From assembly GCA_002684935.1 (NCBI GenBank), contig NYWC01000017.1:7409-12482 (forward strand): a stretch of DNA of 5,074 nucleotides, in the 5' to 3' direction. Made by a program: the position numbers and the translations under genes. Positions 1 through 5,074 of the stretch are shown here, piece by piece. The notes beneath the pieces are model-generated. The model worked only from the letters and a program-made list of their open reading frames with translations, did not search any database and had not been told where the DNA came from. Each line of letters opens with the position of its first letter. Positions within the stretch are counted from its first letter, which is position 1. The DNA comes from Gammaproteobacteria bacterium. GTDB lineage: Bacteria; Pseudomonadota; Gammaproteobacteria; Pseudomonadales; Pseudohongiellaceae.

Positions 1-1
1 C

Positions 2-127
2 TTTTGGTTTTGGGCTGCATGGATTTTCCTGTTTTTGTGGCGCGCTATGGGCTGGATGGGCGCAGTGAGCGCATTACTTGCTCCGCATAATAAAGTGGTT
101 GGCTCAAAAGTACAGCAAGCGGATTAG
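2..127 (+). CDS. C-terminal fragment of a probable membrane protein (5' end outside window)
   Basis: This is an open frame of 41 codons that enters from the left edge and ends at TAG (125-127). The visible residues begin FWFWAAWIFLFLWRAMGW and form a strongly hydrophobic, tryptophan-rich segment of about 25 residues, compatible with a last transmembrane helix. A short polar tail ending KVQQAD follows. It converges on the ABC-F gene, with 19 bases between the two stop codons. I do not recognise the family, and no catalytic motif is visible in this fragment. A frame of this length can stay open by chance, so the call rests on the membrane-like composition and on the lack of a better frame. The other two plus frames stop by base 90 or earlier. 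The full gene, to the left, would be needed to name it. Confidence 0.45.
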   Translation, partial: FWFWAAWIFLFLWRAMGWMGAVSALLAPHNKVVGSKVQQAD

Positions 128-136
128 CGGAATCCG
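120..136. repeat. Inverted repeat at the convergent gene junction (possible weak bidirectional terminator)
   Basis: CGGATT (120-125) and AATCCG (131-136) form a perfect 6-bp stem with a 5-base loop, and a G-U pair could extend it by one. It overlaps the stop codon of the left-edge plus-strand frame and lies just past the stop codon of the minus-strand ABC-F gene. That is where a shared terminator would sit. No run of T follows on either strand, so it is not a canonical intrinsic terminator. A role in ending transcription is inference only. Confidence 0.3.
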
Positions 137-146
137 TGCGCCCGGC

Positions 147-2036
147 TCAGGCGCCGAGTTGCTCGAGAACTTCCAGCCACGCCTCTTCTGTTTTAGCTAG
201 CTCGGTTTTCAAATCGCCCTGCTGCTGCAGGGCTTTAGTGAGTTTTGCCTTATTTTCGTCATCATAGAGCGCGCTGTCAGCTAGCAAGGCTTCAATCTTG
301 CCCAACTCCGCATTTAACCGGTCGATATCTCGCTCTAGCTGCTTCTCCCGCTTTCGCAGTGGCGCCTTTTGTTCGCGAATGGCTGCGGCCTGCTGGCGCT
401 GTTGCTTCTTGTCGAGCTTCTGCTCAGGGCAACCGGCGTTGCTGCTGGCTGGATTATCCTGTCCTGGCGTTTGCTGTTTCGAAATCCATTTCTCGTAGTC
501 TTTCAGATCGCCCTTGAACTCGGCAAACACCCCCTGATGAATAGAGTAGAACTCATCTACCGTATTGCTCAGCAGGTGACGGTCATGGGATACGATAATC
601 AGCGCCCCCTCATATTCCTGCAGGGCAACGGTGAGAGCATGCACCATCTCCAGATCGAGGTGATTAGTTGGCTCATCCATTAGCAGCAGATTAGGTTCAC
701 TGCGCACGACTTTGGCAAGCGCGAGGCGCGCTTTCTCACCACCTGAGAAGATGCCAATCTTTTCATTAATGCGGTCGCCCCGAAAATCGAAACCGCCGAG
801 ATAATTGCGAACCTCCTGCGCGCTGGCTTTGGGATCGAGTTTCTGAATTAACTCAAAAGGGGTGGACTGTTGGTTAAGTTCATCTACCTGGTGTTGGGCG
901 TAGTAGCCAATCTTCAGTTTTTTCGCGCGAGTAATGTCGCCGGCTAAGGGCTCAAGCTGTTGCGCTAGCACCTTCAGCAGAGTGGATTTGCCGCTGCCAT
1001 TGAATCCTAATAAACCTATCCGCGTTTCGGACCGAATAGCGAGATTGATTTTCTGCACCAGCGGCGCGTCGAAGCCTATGGTGAGTGCTTCCACCTGCAT
1101 AAGGAAATTGGGCAGCTGGTCAAGTTTAGGGAAGTGGAAGCGGAAAGGGGAATCGATATGTGCGGGCGCGATCTCCTGCATGCGGTTCAATTCTTTCAAC
1201 CTGCTTTGTGCCTGAGTTGCCTTGCTGGCCTTGGCGCGGAAGCGGCGCACGAAGTCCTCAATCTCGTCTCGGCGCTTCTGCTGTTTTGCAATCATGGCGG
1301 CCTGCAGCGCCAGGCGCTCCGCCCGCAACTTTTCGAAGGCGCTATAGTTACCGGTATAAGCCACCAGGTTGCCACCTTCAAAGCTGATGACATGCCCGAT
1401 TACAGCATCAAGAAAGGAACGGTCGTGGGAAATAATCAGCAAGGTTCCCTGGTAGCGCTGCAGCCATTGTTCTAGCCAGACCGTAGCCTCTAGATCCAGG
1501 TGGTTAGTGGGTTCGTCGAGCATGAGCAGTTCGGATGGGCACATAAGCGCCGCCGCAAGGTTTAGCCGCACGCGCCAGCCGCCAGAGAAGCTGCTAATGG
1601 GATTGTGGAACTGCGCTTTACTGAAACCGAGACCAGACAGTAGCTGTTCAGCACGATTGCTGATGTTGTAGCCATCGATGTTTTCCAGGTCGCCATGCAG
1701 CTGCGCCAGGGCGTTGTGATCATCTTCTGCTTCCGCATCTTTCAGTGCCTGCTCTAGTCGACGATACGCGGTGTCGGCATCGATAACGAATTCGAGCGCG
1801 TTGCGATTACTGCCAGGCGTTTCCTGCGACATGGTAGAAGTTCGCAGGCCATTGGGAAGTTTGATCGATCCTTGCTCAATTGGAATCTCCTGCCCAAGGG
1901 CTTTGAACAGGCTGGTCTTGCCGGCACCGTTACGCCCGATGATGCCCGTACGCTGTCCGCCGCGAAGAGTCAGGTTGGCGTCTTCAAACAGCGTTTGATT
2001 GCCGCGCATCAGGGTGACATTGTTTAGGGAGATCAT
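147..2036 (-). CDS. yheS: ABC-F family ATPase, YheS-type ribosome-associated translation factor
   Basis: This 629-residue soluble protein has two ABC ATPase domains and no membrane segment, the ABC-F plan. Domain 1 has Walker A GRNGAGKT (34-41), signature FSGGW (150-154), Walker B with LDEPTNHLD and catalytic Glu175, and switch His204. Domain 2 has GFNGSGKS (344-351), SGGEKARL (431-438), Glu455 and His484. Between them, at about 235-300, lies the charged helical linker (FRAKASKATQAQSR) that in ABC-F proteins reaches the P-site tRNA. The tail from about 540 to 629 is rich in K, E, Q and L and looks like a coiled coil. Family members bind the ribosomal E site and relieve or modulate stalled translation; E. 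coli YheS (about 637 aa) is nearly collinear, including the QETP segment at 71-74 and IAPAHIDSPFRF after the linker. The ATG is supported by family alignment, since no in-frame start is seen just upstream. No clear Shine-Dalgarno precedes it. It is divergent from the CocE-type gene and monocistronic within the window. Confidence 0.95.
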   Translation of the reverse strand: MISLNNVTLMRGNQTLFEDANLTLRGGQRTGIIGRNGAGKTSLFKALGQEIPIEQGSIKLPNGLRTSTMSQETPGSNRNALEFVIDADTAYRRLEQALKDAEAEDDHNALAQLHGDLENIDGYNISNRAEQLLSGLGFSKAQFHNPISSFSGGWRVRLNLAAALMCPSELLMLDEPTNHLDLEATVWLEQWLQRYQGTLLIISHDRSFLDAVIGHVISFEGGNLVAYTGNYSAFEKLRAERLALQAAMIAKQQKRRDEIEDFVRRFRAKASKATQAQSRLKELNRMQEIAPAHIDSPFRFHFPKLDQLPNFLMQVEALTIGFDAPLVQKINLAIRSETRIGLLGFNGSGKSTLLKVLAQQLEPLAGDITRAKKLKIGYYAQHQVDELNQQSTPFELIQKLDPKASAQEVRNYLGGFDFRGDRINEKIGIFSGGEKARLALAKVVRSEPNLLLMDEPTNHLDLEMVHALTVALQEYEGALIIVSHDRHLLSNTVDEFYSIHQGVFAEFKGDLKDYEKWISKQQTPGQDNPASSNAGCPEQKLDKKQQRQQAAAIREQKAPLRKREKQLERDIDRLNAELGKIEALLADSALYDDENKAKLTKALQQQGDLKTELAKTEEAWLEVLEQLGA

Positions 2037-2102
2037 GGTTTCTGGTTTGTATCTAGGGAAGAATTCGATGAGCGGTGCTAGTGCTCGGAAAAACAGCCGG
2101 GA

Positions 2103-2108
2103 AGTATA
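2103..2108 (-). promoter_or_regulatory. Candidate -10 element for the ABC-F gene
   Basis: Read on the minus strand this is TATACT, matching five of six positions of the sigma-70 -10 consensus, about 67 bases before the ABC-F start codon. The sequence 16-18 bases upstream is a poor match to TTGACA. It is therefore a weak candidate, supported mainly by its position in the divergent spacer. Confidence 0.3.
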
Positions 2109-2153
2109 GGTTAGAGGGCGCCAACAGGGACAGACTTATTTCTGCGGCATACC

Positions 2154-2181
2154 TTGCTAATAGCCACAAACCTAATAGTAT
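2154..2181 (+). promoter_or_regulatory. Candidate sigma-70 promoter for the CocE-type hydrolase gene
   Basis: TTGCTA (2154-2159) and TAGTAT (2176-2181) each match four of six consensus bases and are separated by 16 bases. Transcription would begin near 2188, giving a leader of about 24 bases that contains the ribosome binding site. The match is modest, and other A/T-rich hexamers nearby could serve instead. Confidence 0.3.
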
Positions 2182-2200
2182 CTGGCCTATTCAAACCAAT

Positions 2201-2204
2201 GGAG
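2201..2204 (+). promoter_or_regulatory. Ribosome binding site of the CocE-type hydrolase
   Basis: GGAG stands seven bases before the ATG at 2212. This fixes the start that also gives the complete signal peptide. It argues against the overlapping frame that opens at 2075, which has no recognisable protein features. Confidence 0.75.
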
Positions 2205-2211
2205 TCCTGTT

Positions 2212-2283
2212 ATGGCGAAGTCTTCCATTTCGCTTGCAATTACATCATTGCTATCTGTGTTCATGGCATCGGCCACCGTTGCG
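2212..2283 (+). other. Signal peptide coding segment of the CocE-type hydrolase
   Basis: Codons 1-24 encode a short basic N-terminus (Lys3), a hydrophobic stretch (ISLAITSLLSVFMAS) and a small-residue region ending ATVA before Gln25. No lipobox cysteine is present, so signal peptidase I cleavage into the periplasm is expected. An alternative cleavage after Ala21 (ASA) is equally plausible. Confidence 0.75.
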
Positions 2284-4089
2284 CAACCTTATCCGAAGGA
2301 GCTTGAAGCGGTCGCCGAGGCCGACACCATGATCATGGTGTCCATGCGTGACGGCGTGCGCCTCGCTACGGATGTCTATTTGCCTAAGGATCAGGAAGGC
2401 CCATTTCCGGTGGTGTTGTCCAAGACACCCTATAACTTTAATGAGATCCGCGGCAGTACCTTGGACCAGGCGCTGAAATTTGTCGAGGCTGGCTATGCCT
2501 TCGTGGTACAGAACGAAAGGGGACGCTACTACTCAGAGGGCGAATGGGAAATTCTGGGAAATCCTCAGACTGACGGCTGGGATTCCATCTCCTGGCTAGC
2601 GCAGCAGGAATGGTCTAACGGCAATGTTGGTACCCTAGGCTGTTCCTCCACAGCAGAATGGCAAATGGCGCTTGCCGCCCAGGATCACCCCAATCATAAG
2701 GCTATGGTACCCATGGCTGCCGGCGCTGGCATCGGCCGTGTCGGCGAATTCAATGAGCAGGGCAATTGGTATGAAGGTGGCGTACATCAGACCCTGTTCA
2801 CCACCTGGCTTTACGGGGTACAGCAGAATATTCGACCCACTTTTCCCGCCGGCCTGAGTCAGGAGGAGCTTCAGCGCCTGCGGAGTCTCTATGACCTCGC
2901 ACCCCAGATGCCGAGCGTGGTCTGGGCTGAGAAACTTTCAGAGCTGCCGGCCAGTTCCTGGCTGGACTCAGTCGGTGCCAATGCTGGTCCAGGTCTGGAA
3001 ATGCTGATGCGTAAACCCAACGACCTGGCCTGGTTTGAGGGTGGCCTCTATCATGATTCTGAAGACTTTGGGGTGCCCGCGTTTTGGTTCAACAGCTGGT
3101 TTGACGTCAGTCAGGGCCCGAACCTGGCGCTGTTTAATCATGCTCGCAAAAATGCCAGCGACCCAGAAGTGCGCGATGGTCAGTTCGTGGTGGTTGCGCC
3201 TACTTTGCACTGCGGTTTCTTTCGCACGCCCGAAAATGAAGATCTAATTGTTGGTGAACTCAATGTGGGTGATGCGACATTCCCTTACTGGGATCAGATT
3301 CTTGGCTTCTTTGATTATTACCTGAAGGACGCAGACAACGATTTCGTCGATAGCACACCCAAGGTGCAGTACTACACCTTGGGTGAAAATCAGTGGCAGC
3401 AGGCTGGTCAGTGGCCTCCCAGCGAGGTGGAAGAGGTTGCCTTCTACCTCAACAGTTCTGGTGGTGCCAACAGTCTATTTGGTGATGGCAGCTTGTCTCG
3501 CAATCCACCACTGTCTGACAATGCGGACGGTTTCACCTACGACCCCATGAATCCGGTGCCTGCCCTCGGTGGCAATGTGTGCTGCAACGGCGGCGCATCG
3601 CTGGGTGGAAGCTACGACCAGCGTGCCATTGAAGCGCGGGCGGATGTGCTGGTGTATACCAGTGAAGAGCTCAGCGAAGATACCGAGGTGACCGGCACCA
3701 TCCGCACCAAACTGTTTATCTCTTCCGATGCCTTAGATACGGATTTCACTATCAAACTTGTGGACGTGCACCCCGATGGCACCGCCTATAACGTGGACGA
3801 CACTATACAGCGGGCGCGCTATAGAGACGGTTATGATGAAGAGGTTTTCATGACTCCGGGTGAAACCTATGAGATAGACATGACACCTTTGTCTACTAGC
3901 TACACATTTAAGGCGGGTCATCGCATTCGACTGGAAGTGTCTTCCAGCAAATTCCCCCAATACATGCGTAATCTGAATACTGGTGGCAACAACGTGGACG
4001 AAACCGAAGCAGTGGTTGCGCGCAATAGGGTACACCATGGGCCACAGTTTAGTTCGCGAATAGTATTGCCTATCGTGCCCGGTGATTAG
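2212..4089 (+). CDS. Secreted CocE/NonD family serine hydrolase (X-Pro dipeptidyl-peptidase S15 fold)
   Basis: This is a 625-residue alpha/beta hydrolase with a C-terminal beta domain. Residues 1-24 look like a Sec signal peptide: Lys3, a hydrophobic core at about 6-19, and likely cleavage after Ala24 or Ala21. The mature enzyme should therefore be periplasmic or exported. The S15 domain starts with MRDGVRLATDVYLP (45-58) and continues with KTPY (71-74) and ERGRYYSEGEW (102-112). The likely triad is Ser145 in GCSSTAEW (143-150), Asp298 in NSWFDVSQGPN (294-304) and His333 in APTLHCGFF (329-337). The PepX_C-like jelly-roll domain spans about 405-622 and carries DFTIKLVDVHPDG (511-523) and RARYRDGYD (534-542). 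The family cleaves esters or amides such as cocaine, beta-lactam side chains and X-Pro peptides. The substrate here cannot be read from sequence, so no symbol is given. The nucleophile motif differs from the usual GxSYxG. A Cys pair at 457-458 may matter in an oxidising compartment. The kinase gene starts 22 bases after its stop. Confidence 0.92.
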   Translation: MAKSSISLAITSLLSVFMASATVAQPYPKELEAVAEADTMIMVSMRDGVRLATDVYLPKDQEGPFPVVLSKTPYNFNEIRGSTLDQALKFVEAGYAFVVQNERGRYYSEGEWEILGNPQTDGWDSISWLAQQEWSNGNVGTLGCSSTAEWQMALAAQDHPNHKAMVPMAAGAGIGRVGEFNEQGNWYEGGVHQTLFTTWLYGVQQNIRPTFPAGLSQEELQRLRSLYDLAPQMPSVVWAEKLSELPASSWLDSVGANAGPGLEMLMRKPNDLAWFEGGLYHDSEDFGVPAFWFNSWFDVSQGPNLALFNHARKNASDPEVRDGQFVVVAPTLHCGFFRTPENEDLIVGELNVGDATFPYWDQILGFFDYYLKDADNDFVDSTPKVQYYTLGENQWQQAGQWPPSEVEEVAFYLNSSGGANSLFGDGSLSRNPPLSDNADGFTYDPMNPVPALGGNVCCNGGASLGGSYDQRAIEARADVLVYTSEELSEDTEVTGTIRTKLFISSDALDTDFTIKLVDVHPDGTAYNVDDTIQRARYRDGYDEEVFMTPGETYEIDMTPLSTSYTFKAGHRIRLEVSSSKFPQYMRNLNTGGNNVDETEAVVARNRVHHGPQFSSRIVLPIVPGD

Positions 4090-4111
4090 TAAGGGCTGAA
4101 TTAGAACTTTG

Positions 4112-4627
4112 ATGACAAAGAATATTTCCCTTATCGGGATGCCAGGCGCAGGTAAATCAGTTGTAGGTCAGGCTTTGGCCGCACAGTTGGGATGGCAGTG
4201 TATTGATACCGACCGGCTAATTGAGAAAGACGCAGGTGTGCCCCTGCAAAAGCTGCTTAATGATCAAGGCTACCTGGCATTAAGACAGTTAGAGGAGGCG
4301 CAAGTTCTGTCGCTATCCACAAGCGAGACTGTGATCTCAACCGGCGGTAGCGTTGTCTATAGTCAGATCGGAATGCGACACCTGATGGATATCTCTACCG
4401 TGGTGTTTCTTGATATCGACCTCGCCACGGTCAAACGACGGATTCAAAATATAGATCAACGCGGTATCGCGAGCGCACAGGATCAGAGCCTGGATATGAT
4501 CTTTGAGGAACGCTTTCCGCTGTATCGCGAATATGCGCAGCTCAGTTTACCGAATGCTGAAGGCAGTGCTGAACAAGCCGTACTCGAAATCCTCAGCCAG
4601 TTAGAAGTTGGAGTTACAAAATTATAG
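4112..4627 (+). CDS. Shikimate-kinase-like P-loop kinase (AroK family, possible paralogue)
   Basis: This 171-residue cytoplasmic kinase fits the family's length. The ATG at 4112 is preferred; a TTG directly before it (4109) would add one residue. Neither has a well-placed Shine-Dalgarno (AAGGG at 4091-4095 lies 16 bases away). Numbered from that TTG, Walker A is GMPGAGKS (10-17). DTD (33-35), Arg59 in LRQLEE, Gly79-Gly80 in STGGSVV, Arg118 in the lid and Arg135 in ERFPLYREYA match the shikimate- and ATP-binding positions of known shikimate kinases, which phosphorylate the 3-hydroxyl of shikimate in chorismate synthesis. Two departures are seen: the third glycine of the GGG motif is Ser81, and the lid reads QRGIAS instead of an RPLL-type segment. 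In many gammaproteobacteria the main aroK sits beside aroB, which is absent here, so this may be a second copy or act on another small molecule. The gene lies 22 bases after the hydrolase and is probably co-transcribed. Confidence 0.85.
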   Translation: MTKNISLIGMPGAGKSVVGQALAAQLGWQCIDTDRLIEKDAGVPLQKLLNDQGYLALRQLEEAQVLSLSTSETVISTGGSVVYSQIGMRHLMDISTVVFLDIDLATVKRRIQNIDQRGIASAQDQSLDMIFEERFPLYREYAQLSLPNAEGSAEQAVLEILSQLEVGVTKL

Positions 4628-4677
4628 CGTAACTGTTACCGATTAGGAGCTGTCGCTATTCGCGTTTCTATTCGTCG

Positions 4678-4691
4678 CCGCGGGCCCGCGG
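4678..4691. repeat. Perfect 14-base GC-only palindrome
   Basis: CCGCGGGCCCGCGG equals its own reverse complement. In RNA it could fold as a 5-bp stem, CCGCG/CGCGG, with a 4-base loop. It lies 51 bases after the kinase stop codon. It could be a U-tract-less terminator stem or a protein-binding dyad, and nothing in the sequence decides between these. Confidence 0.6.
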
Positions 4692-4694
4692 AAT

Positions 4695-4712
4695 CTAGCC
4701 CAATGGGCCTAG
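4695..4712. repeat. Bulged hairpin next to the palindrome
   Basis: CTAGCCC (4695-4701) can pair with GGGCCTAG (4705-4712) across a 3-base loop AAT, leaving one bulged C. It begins three bases after the 14-base palindrome, so the two may form tandem stem-loops in RNA. No T run follows. Confidence 0.4.
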
Positions 4713-4756
4713 GGTGGCAGTTCAACCTTAACGCTAGCTTGAACTGGAGTGAGGGT

Positions 4757-4963
4757 ATGAAAGAAAAGAATGCCTGTGCGACTCGGAGCTGGATAATTTC
4801 CCCACTTTCCAGCAGAAACATTTCACTGCAAAATATGTTAAGTCATCTTTACGGCGGCGATTTTGGGCCAGGCGTCGCGCTTGCGCGCTCAATAGCTCGA
4901 ATTGGCCGGCCCTGCTTTAATTTCCGCATATGTCACAGAGGCAACCCCCATGCTCAGTATTAA
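4757..4963 (+). CDS. Doubtful 68-codon small ORF overlapping the exporter start
   Basis: An ATG at 4757 has GGAG (4746-4749) seven bases upstream, and the frame runs to TAA at 4961-4963. That gives 68 residues starting MKEKNACATRSW. The same frame is also open from an ATG at 4703, but that start lies inside the hairpin and has no clear binding site. The ORF overlaps the first 14 bases of the ABC exporter gene in another frame. The product has no signal peptide, membrane segment or motif that I recognise, and its residue mix looks random. The good ribosome binding site is the only support; it may be a chance frame, or a short leader whose translation couples to the exporter gene. Confidence 0.15.
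   Translation: MKEKNACATRSWIISPLSSRNISLQNMLSHLYGGDFGPGVALARSIARIGRPCFNFRICHRGNPHAQY
4913..4921 (+). promoter_or_regulatory. Candidate extended -10 promoter for the ABC exporter gene
   Basis: TGC followed by TTTAAT has the extended -10 form TGn plus a hexamer matching five of six bases of TATAAT. It lies 28 bases before the ATG at 4950, leaving a short leader with the ribosome binding site. No good -35 hexamer is found at 16-18 bases, which is tolerable for extended -10 promoters. Confidence 0.35.
4937..4941 (+). promoter_or_regulatory. Ribosome binding site of the ABC exporter gene
   Basis: AGAGG stands eight bases before the ATG at 4950. It supports that start over any in the overlapping small ORF. 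Confidence 0.65.
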
Positions 4964-5074
4964 AGATCTCAGCAAAACCTACGGCAACGGCGTGAAGGCG
5001 CTGGATGGCGTCAATCTCGACATCTCAAAGGGGATGTTTGGCCTATTGGGCCCGAACGGGGCCGGTAAATCGAG
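4950..5074 (+). CDS. ABC transporter ATP-binding protein, N-terminal fragment (runs off right edge)
   Basis: Only 41 codons are present, starting MLSIKDLSKTYGNGVKALDG. The A-loop tyrosine is Tyr11, and Walker A GPNGAGKS spans residues 34-41, where the window ends. The signature, Walker B and H-loop lie outside. The start pattern (LSKTYGNGVKAL, then a short insert and GMFGLLGPNGAGKS) resembles the ATPase subunit of ABC-2-type exporters, with Walker A unusually close to the N-terminus. Such ATPases usually precede a gene for an ABC-2 permease, which would be expected just right of the window; that is inference. The transported substrate cannot be judged. An RBS and a candidate promoter lie directly upstream, so it probably starts its own transcription unit. 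Confidence 0.9.
   Translation, partial: MLSIKDLSKTYGNGVKALDGVNLDISKGMFGLLGPNGAGKS

Larger units (their letters stand above)
4628..4949. other. 322-base spacer between the kinase and the ABC exporter gene
   Basis: No convincing gene is seen here. The stretch holds a short dyad GTAAC-T-GTTAC (4629-4639), a 14-base perfect palindrome, a bulged hairpin, a doubtful 68-codon ORF and a possible extended -10 promoter. There is no stem-loop followed by a T run, so no canonical terminator is visible after the kinase gene on the plus strand. Confidence 0.6.

Noticed and set aside
1..20. A possible minus-strand gene start: ATG at 20-18 with an AGGA about 8 bases upstream, reading MQPKTK before the edge.
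   Set aside because: Only six codons are visible, and it conflicts with the longer membrane-like plus-strand frame. It cannot be supported without flanking sequence.
245..1998. Several plus-strand open frames of 66-113 codons opposite the ABC-F gene.
   Set aside because: They are antisense shadows of a gene with full family motifs. Their products have no recognisable features and no credible ribosome binding sites.
2075..2332. An 85-codon plus-strand frame crossing the hydrolase start.
   Set aside because: It overlaps the signal peptide region in another frame and has no motif. The GGAG site at 2201 points to the ATG at 2212.
2968..4038. Minus-strand frames of 80 and 101 codons opposite the hydrolase gene.
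   Set aside because: They lie wholly within a well-supported gene and have no domain, start signal or context of their own.
4109..4111. TTG as the start codon of the kinase gene.
   Set aside because: An ATG follows immediately, and neither has a well-placed Shine-Dalgarno. ATG is the simpler choice and costs one residue.
4636..4821. A 61-codon minus-strand frame in the spacer.
   Set aside because: It runs through the palindrome cluster, has random-looking composition and shows no clear ribosome binding site.
1..5074. Search for a new defence, mobile or biosynthetic system, CRISPR repeats, tRNA or rRNA.
   Set aside because: No repeat-spacer pattern, transposase, integrase, toxin-antitoxin pair, cloverleaf or rRNA signature was seen. 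All strong genes belong to known, broadly chromosomal families.

Overview
The window reads as an ordinary chromosomal stretch of a free-living, probably marine or aquatic gammaproteobacterium. This rests on the close likeness of the large minus-strand gene to the proteobacterial YheS translation factor, on a moderate G+C content by eye, and on the types of the other genes. No genus can be named from sequence alone. I see no phage, transposon, CRISPR array, tRNA or rRNA, and no evidence of a novel multi-gene system.

Layout, left to right. Positions 2-127 hold what looks like the C-terminal tail of a tryptophan-rich membrane protein on the plus strand. It converges on a complete ABC-F ATPase gene (YheS type) on the minus strand, 147-2036, and a small inverted repeat lies at the junction. 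A 175-base divergent spacer (2037-2211) holds weak promoter candidates for both directions. On the plus strand follows a secreted serine hydrolase of the CocE/NonD (X-Pro dipeptidyl-peptidase S15) family, 2212-4089. Only 22 bases later comes a small shikimate-kinase-like P-loop kinase, 4112-4627, probably co-transcribed with it. A 322-base spacer (4628-4949) contains a 14-base perfect palindrome, a second hairpin and a doubtful 68-codon ORF. The first 41 codons of an ABC-2-type exporter ATPase run off the right edge, preceded by a good ribosome binding site and a possible extended -10 promoter.

How the genes relate: YheS-type ABC-F proteins act on ribosomes in the cytoplasm. The CocE-type enzyme is predicted to be exported and to cleave esters or amides in the periplasm. 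The kinase is cytoplasmic and keeps nearly all shikimate-contacting positions of AroK but has a changed third glycine and lid, and aroB is not beside it. Nothing in the sequence links these functions into one pathway. The most worthwhile items are the kinase's true phosphoacceptor, the non-standard nucleophile motif of the hydrolase, and the palindrome-rich spacer ahead of the exporter.
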